The notes under the pieces are model-generated. The model saw nothing but the letters and a program-made list of their open reading frames with translations, was not told where the DNA came from and did not search any database. The position numbers were made by a program, and so were the translations under genes. A stretch of 64,000 nt of DNA from Roseovarius atlanticus (GTDB lineage: Bacteria; Pseudomonadota; Alphaproteobacteria; Rhodobacterales; Rhodobacteraceae). Positions 44,837 through 54,149 of this stretch are shown here, piece after piece (within the stretch, counting starts at the first letter, position 1; each line of letters opens with the position of its first letter). The stretch lies in assembly GCF_001441615.1 (NCBI RefSeq), contig NZ_LAXJ01000020.1, positions 62,001 through 126,000 on the forward strand. The letters are read 5' to 3'.

Positions 44837-45864
44837 TGGTATCCAGCGTTGCGACAGAGCCGGACCGGCAATCGGAAGGTCGCGCTGAGCCGCTGGTGCG
44901 GATCGACGGGCTGTCGGTGGATTTCGCCACGCCGCGCGGGGCTATCCATGCGCTGCGCGACATCACGCTGGACGTGCCCCGGGGCAAGGTGCTGGGCCTT
45001 GTCGGCGAAAGCGGGTGCGGCAAGTCCACGCTGGCCTATTCGCTGATCGGTCTTCTGGCCGAGAACGCGCGGATCGCGGGTGGACGTATCGACATGGATG
45101 GCCAGAACTTGGCGCAGCTAAGGCCGAGGGAGTGGCGCGCGCTGCGGGGCAGGCGGATCTCGATGATCTTTCAGGATCCGATGACGTCGCTCAACCCAGT
45201 GACGACCATCGGCCGGCAGATGATGGACATCCAGTATCGTGAAAAGGGCGGGCGGGCCGAAAAGCGGGCAAGGGCCATCGAATTCCTGGAACAGGTGCAA
45301 TTGCCGGATGCGGCGTCGAAGCTCGATGCCTATCCGCACCAGTTGTCGGGCGGGATGCGGCAGCGAGTGTGCATCGCCATGGCGCTGCTGACGCGGCCCG
45401 ACCTGTTGATCGCGGACGAGCCCACGACGGCGCTGGATGCCACGCTAGAGATGCAGATCGTCGCCCTGCTGCGCGAGTTGCAAGAGAAATTCGGCTGTTC
45501 TGTGCTGTTCGTCTCGCACCACCTGGGGACGGTGGCCGAGCTGTGCGACGAGGTGGCGGTGATGTATGCGGGCGAGGTGGTGGAGCGGGGCGACGTGGCG
45601 CAGGTTTTCCGCGACCCGTGCCATCCGTATACACAGGCGCTGTTCGAGTGCGACCCGGCGCGGATCCGAGAGGCGACGCGCCGGCTGCCGACCATCCCCG
45701 GCACCTTGCCGGACCTGCGCCGCCCGCCCAAGGGGTGTGCGTTTCGCGCCCGCTGTCCCAAGGCGTTCGAGCGGTGTGAGACCGAGCATCCGCCGCTTTA
45801 CGATGCCGGCGGGGGGCAGGCCGCGCGGTGCCACCTGAACGATCCGGCGGAGGACAGGGCATGA
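44836..45864 (+). CDS. ABC importer ATP-binding protein 1 (DppD-like)
   Basis: 342 residues. Walker A GESGCGKSTLAYSLIG, signature LSGGMRQRVCIAMAL and Walker B LLIADEPTTALDATLE are complete; the C-terminal extension KGCAFRARCPKAFERCETEHPP carries the Cys-rich Fe-S-type motif of the Opp/Dpp ATPases. It powers uptake with the second ATPase, whose start lies inside its stop codon (ATGA). Confidence 0.94.
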   Translation: MVSSVATEPDRQSEGRAEPLVRIDGLSVDFATPRGAIHALRDITLDVPRGKVLGLVGESGCGKSTLAYSLIGLLAENARIAGGRIDMDGQNLAQLRPREWRALRGRRISMIFQDPMTSLNPVTTIGRQMMDIQYREKGGRAEKRARAIEFLEQVQLPDAASKLDAYPHQLSGGMRQRVCIAMALLTRPDLLIADEPTTALDATLEMQIVALLRELQEKFGCSVLFVSHHLGTVAELCDEVAVMYAGEVVERGDVAQVFRDPCHPYTQALFECDPARIREATRRLPTIPGTLPDLRRPPKGCAFRARCPKAFERCETEHPPLYDAGGGQAARCHLNDPAEDRA

Positions 45865-46820
45865 GCCTTCTGGAAGTCGAGGACCTGCGCATCCGATATG
45901 CGCGGCAGGGGCGTCTGAAGGCCGCGCTGCGCCGCGAGCCATATGATTTCGAGGCGGTGTGCGGCGTGTCCTTCACGCTGGGCGCGGGCGAGACGCTGGG
46001 CCTTGTGGGCGAAAGTGGGTCAGGCAAGTCCACCATCGCCCGAACGCTGATTGGCCTGAAGAAGTCCTCTGCCGGGTCGATCCGATTTGAGGGCGCGGAG
46101 ATCTCTGACGCGTCCAATCGCGAGTGGACCCGTCTGCGCACCGACATGTCGATGATGTGGCAAGACCCCGTGGGGTCGCTGTCACCCCGGCTGACGGTCA
46201 AGTCCCTGGTGACGGAACCGTTGCGCATTCACGGGCGCCCCGCCGGGCGCGACGAGGCCGAGCGCCTGCTGGGGCTGGTGGGCCTGCCGGCGGAATTCGC
46301 CACGCGCTATCCGCACCAGTTGTCGGGCGGGCAGGCGCGGCGCGTGGGTGTGGCGCGGGCGCTGGCGCTGGACCCCAAGCTGCTGATCGCGGACGAGCCC
46401 ACTGCCGGCCTCGATATGTCAGTGCAGGGCGAGGTGCTGAATCTTCTGGCGGATGTGCAGGCCCGCAGTGGCGTGGCCATCGTGATCATCACGCATAACC
46501 TGAACCTCGTGCGGCACGTGACCGACAAGATGGCGATCATGTACCTGGGCCGTTTCGTGGAGCAGGGGCCGACAGACCAGGTCTTTGCCCATCCGCGGCA
46601 TCCTTATACCAAGGCGCTTCTCGAGGCGAATCCCGAGCCAGATCCGGAGGCGCGGCACGACCGGGTGGCCCTGTCGGGCGAGGTGCCGAGCCCGATCAAC
46701 CGCCCCTCGGGCTGTGACTTTCACCCACGGTGTCCCTGGGCGCGAGACACCTGCGCCACAACCGAGCCGGAATGGATCGAAGATTCCGGTCGCGGATATA
46801 GGTGCCTCTATCCGTTGTAA
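45861..46820 (+). CDS. ABC importer ATP-binding protein 2 (DppF-like)
   Basis: 319 residues. Walker A GESGSGKSTIARTLIG, signature LSGGQARRVGVARALA and Walker B LLIADEPTAGLDMSVQ are complete; the DppF-type Cys motif is CDFHPRCPWARDTC. The ATG at 45861 overlaps the previous stop; the open frame extends 11 codons further upstream. This is the last gene of the hydrolase-importer unit. No clear terminator follows at once. Confidence 0.93.
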   Translation: MSLLEVEDLRIRYARQGRLKAALRREPYDFEAVCGVSFTLGAGETLGLVGESGSGKSTIARTLIGLKKSSAGSIRFEGAEISDASNREWTRLRTDMSMMWQDPVGSLSPRLTVKSLVTEPLRIHGRPAGRDEAERLLGLVGLPAEFATRYPHQLSGGQARRVGVARALALDPKLLIADEPTAGLDMSVQGEVLNLLADVQARSGVAIVIITHNLNLVRHVTDKMAIMYLGRFVEQGPTDQVFAHPRHPYTKALLEANPEPDPEARHDRVALSGEVPSPINRPSGCDFHPRCPWARDTCATTEPEWIEDSGRGYRCLYPL

Positions 46821-47296
46821 ATTCGTGCGGATCGCAGCCTGGATTGGCGTTTGCAAATTTTTCCGGCTTTTGTGGGTTACCAGGGGTCCATACCGTCCCA
46901 GCTCAATTTTGCTTGCCGGGCGTTGAACACAATTGACGTGCGGCGGCCTTCAAGTGGGGCCGCTGAAGGGTAGAATACCCTGACCCGATTATTTCAAATT
47001 GGCGGCTGTTTCAATGGACCGCGTCGTACCGGGCCGCAGCACGCTTCTGAGCGTCATGGAATGCACTGTTGAGAACGGCAATGGCCAAAGCGTTTCTCGA
47101 TAGACCTGACACGCAGCTTACCCGTGAAACGCGCGCAACACTTGATCGTTGCGCGCGTTTCGTCTTTAGCTGGTGCCTCAGGTCAATAGCGAAAGGCTAT
47201 AGGACGCCGTCTCGTGCCGTTTCGCACCCGTCCGTCATCCTGTCTGCCCGAGCACGTGTCGTTGACCCCAGACCCTAAGGTTTCAGGCTGCCCTTT
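46821..47296. other. 476-bp gap between convergent dpp and hydantoinase genes
   Basis: No credible gene. A small hairpin (46943-46948 with 46958-46963) overlaps an alternative pairing (46947-46952 with 46964-46969) but lacks a T run. The structured repeat copy A occupies 47090-47197. Confidence 0.6.
47090..47197 (+). repeat. Structured intergenic element, copy A
   Basis: About 108 bp related to 62221-62330. Shared blocks in order: GCGTTTC-CGAT, ACCTG, AGCTT, CCGTGAAACGCGC, GCAAC, ATCG, TTTCG-CTTTAGC. The start GCGTTTC can pair with GAAACGC at 47126-47132, or that segment can instead form a perfect 13-bp stem, 47127-47139 with 47148-47160 (8-nt loop). The two pairings are mutually exclusive. 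Confidence 0.65.
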
Positions 47297-49093
47297 TCAG
47301 GACAGGCCATACATCTCGGCTGCGTCTTCCGCGGTCAGCAGACCGTGGGCAATCTCGCGCTCAAGCACATCGCGGTCGCGTTTCCTTGGGTCACCGAAGC
47401 CGCCTCCGCCGGCGGTCTCGATGATCAGCCGGTCGCCCTTGAGCAGTTCGGTGTTTCCCTTTGAAGGCAGGCTGATGAACTCTCCGTCGCGCTCGACCGT
47501 GAACTGGGAATGCTGGCCGTTCTTGCCGTCAAACAGACCCCACGGCGCGACCTTGAACCTGTCCGAGTAGGAGTTGAACGTCACGCCATCCGCCAGGATG
47601 CGATAGACCCGCCGGGCGCCAAGGCCACCGCGGCGCTCCCCTGCACCGGCCGATCCACGCCGCAGCGCGTATTCCTCGACCCGCATGAAGGGATAATCGG
47701 TTTCGAGAGACTCCACCGGCACGTTCGAGCAATTTCCGACATATCCGTCCACGACATCGGCACCTTCCGCACCCGCCGAGGCGCCCCAGCCGCCGCCGAC
47801 CACTTCCATGTAGACGCGATACCCCTCGGGCGACATGTGGCCCATTCCGATTGCGTTGGTCGTGTCGTGCCCCGAGGCCAGAACCTGGGTCGGCACCACG
47901 TCGGACATGGCCAGCATGATGGAGTTATAGACGCGATGGCAGGCATTGTTACGGGCCCGCACGGCACGCGGTTCGCTGGGACTCAGGAAGCTGCCATAGG
48001 GCACGTTGATCGAGCGGATCGGACGGTAAAGCCCGTCATTCACCGGGATGCGTCCGCCGCCCAGCAGGATGCCGATCGCGCCGAACGCGGCCGAAACAGT
48101 CGCTGCCAGCGGCGAGGTGATGATACCTTTGGTCTGCGGCGCGCTGCCCTCAAAATCCAGTTCCAGCGAGTCGCCGTCGACCTTGATCTTGACGGCCACG
48201 CGCAGCGGATCAGGGGTAAAGCCGTTGTCATCCACGAAATTCTCGGCCTCGTAGGTGCCGTCGGGGATCGCGCTGATCGCTTCACGGGCCAGACGCTCGG
48301 AATAGTCCTGCAATTCGGCGGCACCGGCCAGAACCGTCTCTTCGCCGAAGCGCTCGAGCATCTCTATGAAGCGCGCCTCGCCCTTCCGGTTGGCAGAGAA
48401 CTGGGCATAGATGTCGCTCATCACCTCGTTGGGCGGGATACGGGCACCGGTGCGGTCGACCGTGGCGGTCCAGCCCGGCGGCACCAGTGTCGTTGCCGTC
48501 AGTTCTTCGATGACGGCGGCGCCGGTGATCTCGGTGCCCGGCACCAGGTCTCCGCGCCAGTAATAGCTGCACGACACCGGCGCACCGCCAAAGGTGATCT
48601 CTCCGGTATCCGCGGGCTGCGGATCGGTTGTCGGGTCAATCGGCCGTGTGAGCGACGACATGACCTCACTTTCCGTGGCGGCCAAGGCCGTCAGCCGGAA
48701 CGTCACGATCTCGACCTCACCCATCGCGGAAACCGCGCCATAGCGGGTCTCGTGCGTGGATTTGAACAGACCCAGGACATACTCCTTGCCCTCGCGTTCC
48801 AGCCGATCCAGATCGACATCCGACAGCAGTTCGTATCCTTGTCCTTTGAAACGCATCTCAAGCTCGTACTCGAAGGCGATGTCCTCGGGCGTGCCGTCGA
48901 ACTCTGCGAACTCGGCCTCGGCTTGTTTGCGGATGCGGGCAAAGGCCGAGCGCACGTCGTCGGCCACGCTGTCGCCGACGGGCATCAGCTTCGTCTCGCG
49001 GTAGATCCGCTTGAGGTCCGCGACCAGAAGCCCGAGGGCCGAGAACAGGCCCGGATAGGGGGATGCATCCGAAAAGATGTAGCCGCTGCCCAA
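47297..49093 (-). pseudogene. In-frame hydantoinase A/B deletion fusion (HyuA C-terminus joined to HyuB)
   Basis: A 598-codon open frame made of two incomplete proteins. Residues 1-216 are the C-terminal part of a hydantoinase A/oxoprolinase subunit (SPYPGLFSALGLLVADLK, THETRYGAVSAMGEVEIV, AAVIEELTATTLVPPGW). Residues 217-598 are hydantoinase B lacking roughly its first 200 residues (ANRKGEARFIEMLERFG onward, IETAGGGGFGDPR near the end). The HyuA N-terminal ATPase part is absent. The join, near 48445, is seamless and in frame. The likely start is a TTG at 49093, just after where homology begins. It ends beside tRNA-Thr. I judge it a deletion remnant; a rare functional fusion is possible. Confidence 0.72.
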
Positions 49094-49208
49094 GAGTCAT
49101 GGGAAAAACGGGTCGGATTTGTCACGACTCCGCTTTGGGCAAAGCGCCAGAAACGCCTTGGTGGCACAGGTTGTGCTTATCTTGCACTCAATTGGCATTA
49201 CAGAGAAG

Positions 49209-49284
49209 TGGTGCCGCTGAAGGGACTCGAACCCCCGACCCCATCATTACGAATGACGTGCTCTACCAGCTGAGCTACAGCGGC
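49209..49284 (-). tRNA. tRNA-Thr (anticodon CGT)
   Basis: 76 nt with encoded CCA. Acceptor GCCGCTG/CAGCGGC, D arm TAGCTCAGCTGGTAGAGC, anticodon stem CGTCA/TGATG with loop TTCGTAA (anticodon CGT, reading ACG), and T loop TTCGAGT. It lies on the minus strand between the hydantoinase remnant and the HemY-like gene. Confidence 0.95.
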
Positions 49285-49329
49285 CCCGTGGAGCGCGGCT
49301 ATAGCACTCCAACTCGTCTCCGAAAAGGG

Positions 49330-50823
49330 CTATTTTTCGGTCTCTTCGAGGCGCGTATCCTCTACGATCTCGGCATCTGCGACCTCGGGATCGCGAGCCT
49401 CTGTCGTGTCGGTAACGTCCTCGGAAGCGGCCGGTGCGTTATCCGGAGCGGACCCGACGATCAGAGGCAGCATCTCGATGCCGGTGGCTGAAGACACCGA
49501 GGAGGCTGGAGGCGCCCGCCAGCTTAGCGTGTCGAAGGCGTGGCAGTTATCGCAGGACGGTGCCCATTCGGCGTGGATATGATGGCAGTTTTCGCAGACC
49601 CATTGCGGACCGCGGGGCGCTGACAGGGCGCGTGCAAGCCAGCCCTTGACCACGCTGTCCGACGCGCCCTCGCCACGTTCGATTGCGGCCATGATTGTCA
49701 GCGCGCGCGCGTCAGGGTCCACCTCAGCCAGATCGCCCAGTGCGCGGCGTGCGGCGGGGAAATCCTCGGCGGCGAGGTGCAGCTCGGCGTCGATCAGGCG
49801 TGTCTCGCGGTGATCGGGATGGATCTTGAGCAGCCTCGCGAAACGCTTGATCCGGGCCTGTGGCGTCTCTTCGGGTTCGATCTCGGCGAAGGCGGCGGCG
49901 AGGTCGGGGTGCGGCTGGGCATCCCATGCCTTCTTGATCACGCGGGTGGCGTTGCGCTTGTTGCCCTGTTCGATATAGCCGCGCGCGGTCAGAACGGCGG
50001 CTGGCACCAGGTCGGGCGACAGACGGTTCGCGGCGATGGCAGCCTCGCGGGCCTCGATGCTCTTGCCTTCGTCGAGGATGTCGCGCGCCTCGGACAGGGC
50101 CAGAACCGCATCTCGGCGGCGATGGACGTCACGCGGCAGGTTTCCGGATTTCAGCTTGGCGCTGAGCGTTTCGCGCGCGCCTTTCCAGTCCCCGGTCTGG
50201 GCCTGAAGTTTCAGCAGCGTATCTTGCACTTCCTCGTGCTTGGGCTTCAGCGTGAACGCGGTTTTCGCCAGCTTCAGCGCGGTCTCGGTTTCGCCATCGG
50301 CCAGCTTTTGCCGCAGGATGCCGCGCACGCCCACAAAGCGTGTCTTTTCGTTGGTCAGCAGACGCTTGTAGGTTTCCTCGGCCTTGCGGCGGTTGCCCGA
50401 CATCTCGGCGGCCTGTGCGGTGATCAGGTTCGTCAGCGCGGGTTTGTTGAGATAGCGTTCGGCCTTGCCGGCCTTGGCCATGGCAACGTCACCCTCACCC
50501 GACGCCAAGGCCATGAGGCCTTCGGACAGGGCCTGATAGCCCTTCTCCTGGCGATTGCGCTGGAAATAGCGGGACAGCGCGGTGTCATCGCCGTTGATGA
50601 AGCGCAGCACGGCGACCAGCAGCGATACGATCTTGAGGATAAGCCAGACCGCAATGACCAGCAGGGCAAGCGCGATCACGGCCATGAGCGGGGTCAGGTT
50701 GAATTCCTGTCCGGCCATGACGATCCGCACGCCGCCGTCGAGTTCCAGCAGGTAGATGGCCCCCCAGCTGGCCGCGGCGACGATGCCTATGAAGAGGACA
50801 ATCTTGATTATGGACCACAGCAT
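49330..50823 (-). CDS. hemY: HemY-like TPR membrane protein with C-terminal zinc ribbon
   Basis: 497 residues. Two N-terminal membrane segments (about 5-27 and 45-68; IIKIVLFIGIVAAASWGAIY and LMAVIALALLVIAVWLILKI) precede tetratricopeptide-type helical repeats (about 100-390). Near residue 411 a metal site CENCH-x10-CDNC appears, of the rubredoxin-like kind that ends LapB, an LPS-synthesis regulator. An acidic tail closes the protein. In E. coli the unrelated-to-oxidase HemY of this type lies in the hem operon; its role is unknown. It is 19 bp after mic60 on the same strand. Confidence 0.87.
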   Translation of the reverse strand: MLWSIIKIVLFIGIVAAASWGAIYLLELDGGVRIVMAGQEFNLTPLMAVIALALLVIAVWLILKIVSLLVAVLRFINGDDTALSRYFQRNRQEKGYQALSEGLMALASGEGDVAMAKAGKAERYLNKPALTNLITAQAAEMSGNRRKAEETYKRLLTNEKTRFVGVRGILRQKLADGETETALKLAKTAFTLKPKHEEVQDTLLKLQAQTGDWKGARETLSAKLKSGNLPRDVHRRRDAVLALSEARDILDEGKSIEAREAAIAANRLSPDLVPAAVLTARGYIEQGNKRNATRVIKKAWDAQPHPDLAAAFAEIEPEETPQARIKRFARLLKIHPDHRETRLIDAELHLAAEDFPAARRALGDLAEVDPDARALTIMAAIERGEGASDSVVKGWLARALSAPRGPQWVCENCHHIHAEWAPSCDNCHAFDTLSWRAPPASSVSSATGIEMLPLIVGSAPDNAPAASEDVTDTTEARDPEVADAEIVEDTRLEETEK

Positions 50824-50842
50824 TCTCTGACTTCCCCCGGCG

Positions 50843-52204
50843 TTAATTCAATGTCTCGCTCAGCGATTGGGCCGCGCCCAACGCTTCGCGCCGTTCAGTC
50901 GCCCGCCCGGTCCAGTCCGACAGCTCGGCCCGGCCTTCTTCGGGCAGGGCCTCTAGTTCGGCCAATGCATCCTGTAACCGGCCGTCTCGGATCGCGGCTT
51001 CGGCCCGGGACAGCACTGCGTCGGGATCATCGCCTTCACGTGGTTCAAGCGAACGGGCACCCAGCTGATTACGCAGAAAGCCCGAAAGGCCCGTGCCTTC
51101 GCCGGACACATCACGGGATGCGTCAAGTGCGGCGCGGGCCGCCTCGGGAAAGCTTTCCTGAAGGCTGGAGAGTGTCACGACACCGGATTCGGCTGTCGAC
51201 ACGAGGATTTCGGGAACCTCGACACCAGTGTCCTGCAACTCGGTCACGGCCCCTGCGAAACCCGCGCCATTGTCGAGTGCGGCGAGGATGCGGCTGATCG
51301 CGGCGCGTTGCATCGCGGCGACCGCGGCTTCGTCTGCGGCGGTCTCGGTGTTCATCGCCTGCTCGATCAGGGCTTGCAGATCCTCGCGCTGGGCCGCCAG
51401 CTCTTGGCGGGCGGCGTCAAGTTCAGCCTCGTAGGCGGCGATGGCCGCGGGATCGGCGCTTTCGGTGACCGGGCGCTGTTCGACGTCGCGAAGCCGCGCA
51501 TCAATCGCGTCCAGCGTGTCCTCGGCCTGGGCGACGCGTTCGGACAGGGTGCCGAGCGCCTCGATCTGGGCCTCAAGCGCGGAGTCGTCGGTGTTGGTGA
51601 TTCCGCCGACTTTCTCGGAAAGCGACTCGATGGTGCCGGCCTGGTCGTCGACACGCTGGCCAAGATCGCTGACTTCGCTGGCAAGCGCCTCGTCGCGCAC
51701 AGGCTCGGTCTGCGCCAGGCCGAGATAAGCTGCGGCGAAACCGATCGCGCCCGCGGCGACACCGCCCAGTATAAGCGCAAAGGCGCCCGGGCCCTTGGCC
51801 GGTTGCTGGGTCGTCGCGGGCAGAGCCGTGGCGCTTTGCTGGTCGCTGGCATCAGCCGTAGCCCCGGTTGTTTCGGTGGTGTGATCCGCCGTACCGCTAG
51901 GTTGTGACGTCTCCCCGTGCACCTCCGGTTTGGACTCGTCGGTGGTTGCCTCCGGCGTTGCATCTGGCCCAGCAGGGTCTTCCTGTGCGACGGGCTCGTC
52001 CGCGGCGGCAGTGGTGTCGTCTCCGGTCTGTTCGTCAAAGGGCGCGACCTTGGCCGTATCGTCGGCGGTGTCGGTCTTGCCGACCTCCTGTGACGTCTCC
52101 TCGGAGCTTTCGGTGACTTCGGTTTTTTCTTCGGAGGTTTCGTCCGGTTGCGACGTATCCTTTTCGAACGCGTTCTTCGCCTTGGACGATGGTTTCTTTG
52201 CCAC
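50843..52204 (-). CDS. Bacterial mitofilin (Mic60 homologue)
   Basis: 453 residues. A disordered, acidic N-terminus (about 1-130) precedes one membrane segment (AFALILGGVAAGAIGFAAAYLG, about 140-160), a coiled coil (about 185-290; LSEKVGGI, AQAEDTLDAIDARLRDVEQ) and a C-terminal mitofilin-type helical domain. Mitochondrial Mic60 shapes cristae junctions, and alphaproteobacterial homologues shape intracytoplasmic membranes. I start at the GTG at 52204 (MAKKPSSKAK), preceded by AGAGG; the upstream frame runs into hemD. It lies between hemD and hemY, the conserved order in the class. Confidence 0.85.
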   Translation of the reverse strand: MAKKPSSKAKNAFEKDTSQPDETSEEKTEVTESSEETSQEVGKTDTADDTAKVAPFDEQTGDDTTAAADEPVAQEDPAGPDATPEATTDESKPEVHGETSQPSGTADHTTETTGATADASDQQSATALPATTQQPAKGPGAFALILGGVAAGAIGFAAAYLGLAQTEPVRDEALASEVSDLGQRVDDQAGTIESLSEKVGGITNTDDSALEAQIEALGTLSERVAQAEDTLDAIDARLRDVEQRPVTESADPAAIAAYEAELDAARQELAAQREDLQALIEQAMNTETAADEAAVAAMQRAAISRILAALDNGAGFAGAVTELQDTGVEVPEILVSTAESGVVTLSSLQESFPEAARAALDASRDVSGEGTGLSGFLRNQLGARSLEPREGDDPDAVLSRAEAAIRDGRLQDALAELEALPEEGRAELSDWTGRATERREALGAAQSLSETLN

Positions 52205-52251
52205 TTGAAAACCTCTTTCGAATCTTGCCGCTAGGGCCCGGTGGACCAAGC

Positions 52252-52983
52252 TTACTGTGGGCCGGTTCTGCCCTCAAGCCGGTTGGCATGAGACCATAGT
52301 GTTGCGGTACAGGCCAGCATGGACTGCCTGTCGGGTGACTGGGCGACTTCGATCCGGGTCGCATTGTCCGGGGCAAAGACCCCGGCTGCGGCGCCGCTGA
52401 TGGCCGCGACATGCAAGTTAGAGCCTTTTGGAACCGCATCTAGCAAAAGCTGGGCACTGCGCGGGGAAAAGACAGGGGCGATGACCGCATCCGCCTGCAT
52501 GATCCGGGTGAGAATCGCGTCCGGCAGAGGCACGGGAAGCTGGCGATAGACCGTCGCTTCTTCGGTGTCTAATCCACCGGAATTGAGGTATTTCGCGATG
52601 TCGAAAGCGATGTGATCACCGCGCAGGTGCAGACAGGGTGTGGCGGGTGCATCGCCGACTATCCGTTCCGCAAGGTCCCGCCCGGTTCCGGGTCCGATGA
52701 TGGGAGATAGGCCGCACTCGGCTGCCTTTTCGGCTGTTGCACTGCCCACGGTGTAACAGGTGAAATCCCGTGCCGTTGTGGCCCGGGCAAAGCTGGCGAC
52801 TGCGTGGGCAGACGTGAAAATAAGCGTTGGATAGCGCGACAGGTCGGGCAGGTCGGGCAAAAGCTGAATGTCCAGCAGGGGTGCGATGCAGATATCAGCC
52901 CCGGATCCCAGCTCGGCCTGCACTGCCGCGGCAAATGTCTTGGCCGCGTCGACAGGTCTCGTGATCAGGATCAGCGGCGGCAT
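52252..52983 (-). CDS. hemD: Uroporphyrinogen-III synthase
   Basis: 243 residues. HemD cyclises hydroxymethylbilane with inversion of ring D in heme synthesis. The N-terminal [34 protein letters not shown] and [12 protein letters not shown] are typical of this weakly conserved family. The start is the ATG at 52983 (MPPLILIT). mic60 and hemY follow on the same strand; hemC, often adjacent, is not in the window. It is divergent from tsaD (71 bp between starts). Confidence 0.9.
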   Translation of the reverse strand: MPPLILITRPVDAAKTFAAAVQAELGSGADICIAPLLDIQLLPDLPDLSRYPTLIFTSAHAVASFARATTARDFTCYTVGSATAEKAAECGLSPIIGPGTGRDLAERIVGDAPATPCLHLRGDHIAFDIAKYLNSGGLDTEEATVYRQLPVPLPDAILTRIMQADAVIAPVFSPRSAQLLLDAVPKGSNLHVAAISGAAAGVFAPDNATRIEVAQSPDRQSMLACTATLWSHANRLEGRTGPQ

Positions 52984-53054
52984 GTACGCTCCGGAGTTGT
53001 TTGTGCATCCTTGCGGTGTTACCTGCCAATAAGGCTTGGCGCAACGGGCGTGAG

Positions 53055-54149
53055 ATGACCGACACCCTGGCAATTCTTGGATTGGAAAGCAGCTGTGACG
53101 ACACGGCAGCTGCGGTCGTGTCCATGTCCCCAGAGAGTTCCGAGATCCTGTCTTCGGTCGTACTTGGGCAGGACGCGTTGCACGATGCGTATGGCGGGAT
53201 TGTCCCTGAGATCGCCGCCCGCGCCCATGCAGAGAAGCTGGATGTCGCGGTGAAACAGGCTCTGTTCAAGGCGAATATGACCCTTGGTGATGTGACATTG
53301 GTGTCGGCAACGGCCGGGCCTGGCCTGATCGGCGGGGTGCTGTGCGGCGTGACGACGGCCAAGGCCATTGCCGCCGCGCGACGTATTCCGCTGGTCGGGG
53401 TCAACCATCTTGCGGGTCATGCGCTGACACCGCGGCTGACCGACGGGTTGCCCTATCCTTATGTCATGCTCTTGGTGTCCGGCGGGCATTGTCAGTTTCT
53501 TCTGGTCGAGGGATGTGATGATTTCACGCGACTGGGCGGTACGATCGACGATGCACCGGGCGAGGCATTCGACAAATCCGCGCGTCTACTTGGCCTTGGC
53601 CAGCCCGGCGGGCCGGCGATCGAGCGCGCGGCGCTGGATGGTGACGCGGCGCGGTTCCGGTTTCCGCGCCCCCTGCTGGACCGGCCAGGCTGCGATATGT
53701 CGTTCTCGGGTCTGAAAACCGCGTTGTTGCGCGCGAGGGACGCCGTAGCCGCGGAAAAAGGCGGGCTGACCAGGCAAGACCGCGCGGACCTTTGCGCCGG
53801 ATTCCAGCGAGCGGTGGCCGATGTCTTGCAGGAAAAGACGCGGCGCGCCCTGACCGAAGCGAGCCGGACCCTGTCGGAGCCACCCGCGCTGGCGGTGGCC
53901 GGGGGTGTGGCGGCAAACACCGAGATCAGGGCCGGATTAGAGACTGTTGCAGGCGAATTCGGCGTTTCCTTCGTTGCGCCGCCGCTGTCGCTTTGCACGG
54001 ACAACGCCGCAATGATCGCTTATGCGGGCGGGGAACTCTTTCGTGCCGGGCGCATTGACGACATGACGTTGGCGGCGCGTCCGCGCTGGCCTTTGGATCA
54101 GCACAGCCCATCCCTGCTGGGCGGCGGAAAGAAAGGGGCCAAGGCATGA
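53055..54149 (+). CDS. tsaD: tRNA threonylcarbamoyladenosine transferase subunit TsaD
   Basis: 364 residues. TsaD with TsaB and TsaE installs t6A37 in tRNAs reading ANN codons, which include the tRNA-Thr nearby. The ASKHA fold shows [14 protein letters not shown] at the start, and the metal-binding pair lies in [27 protein letters not shown] and [10 protein letters not shown] follow. I start at the ATG at 53055 (MTDTLAILG). It overlaps gpsA by 4 bp. Confidence 0.95.
   Translation: MTDTLAILGLESSCDDTAAAVVSMSPESSEILSSVVLGQDALHDAYGGIVPEIAARAHAEKLDVAVKQALFKANMTLGDVTLVSATAGPGLIGGVLCGVTTAKAIAAARRIPLVGVNHLAGHALTPRLTDGLPYPYVMLLVSGGHCQFLLVEGCDDFTRLGGTIDDAPGEAFDKSARLLGLGQPGGPAIERAALDGDAARFRFPRPLLDRPGCDMSFSGLKTALLRARDAVAAEKGGLTRQDRADLCAGFQRAVADVLQEKTRRALTEASRTLSEPPALAVAGGVAANTEIRAGLETVAGEFGVSFVAPPLSLCTDNAAMIAYAGGELFRAGRIDDMTLAARPRWPLDQHSPSLLGGGKKGAKA

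Noticed and set aside
46943..46969. Hairpin after the dpp operon considered as a terminator
   Set aside because: Two small competing stems without a T run; too weak to call.
47069..47278. A 69-codon open frame within repeat copy A
   Set aside because: It only reads through the hairpin segments; no start signal or homology.
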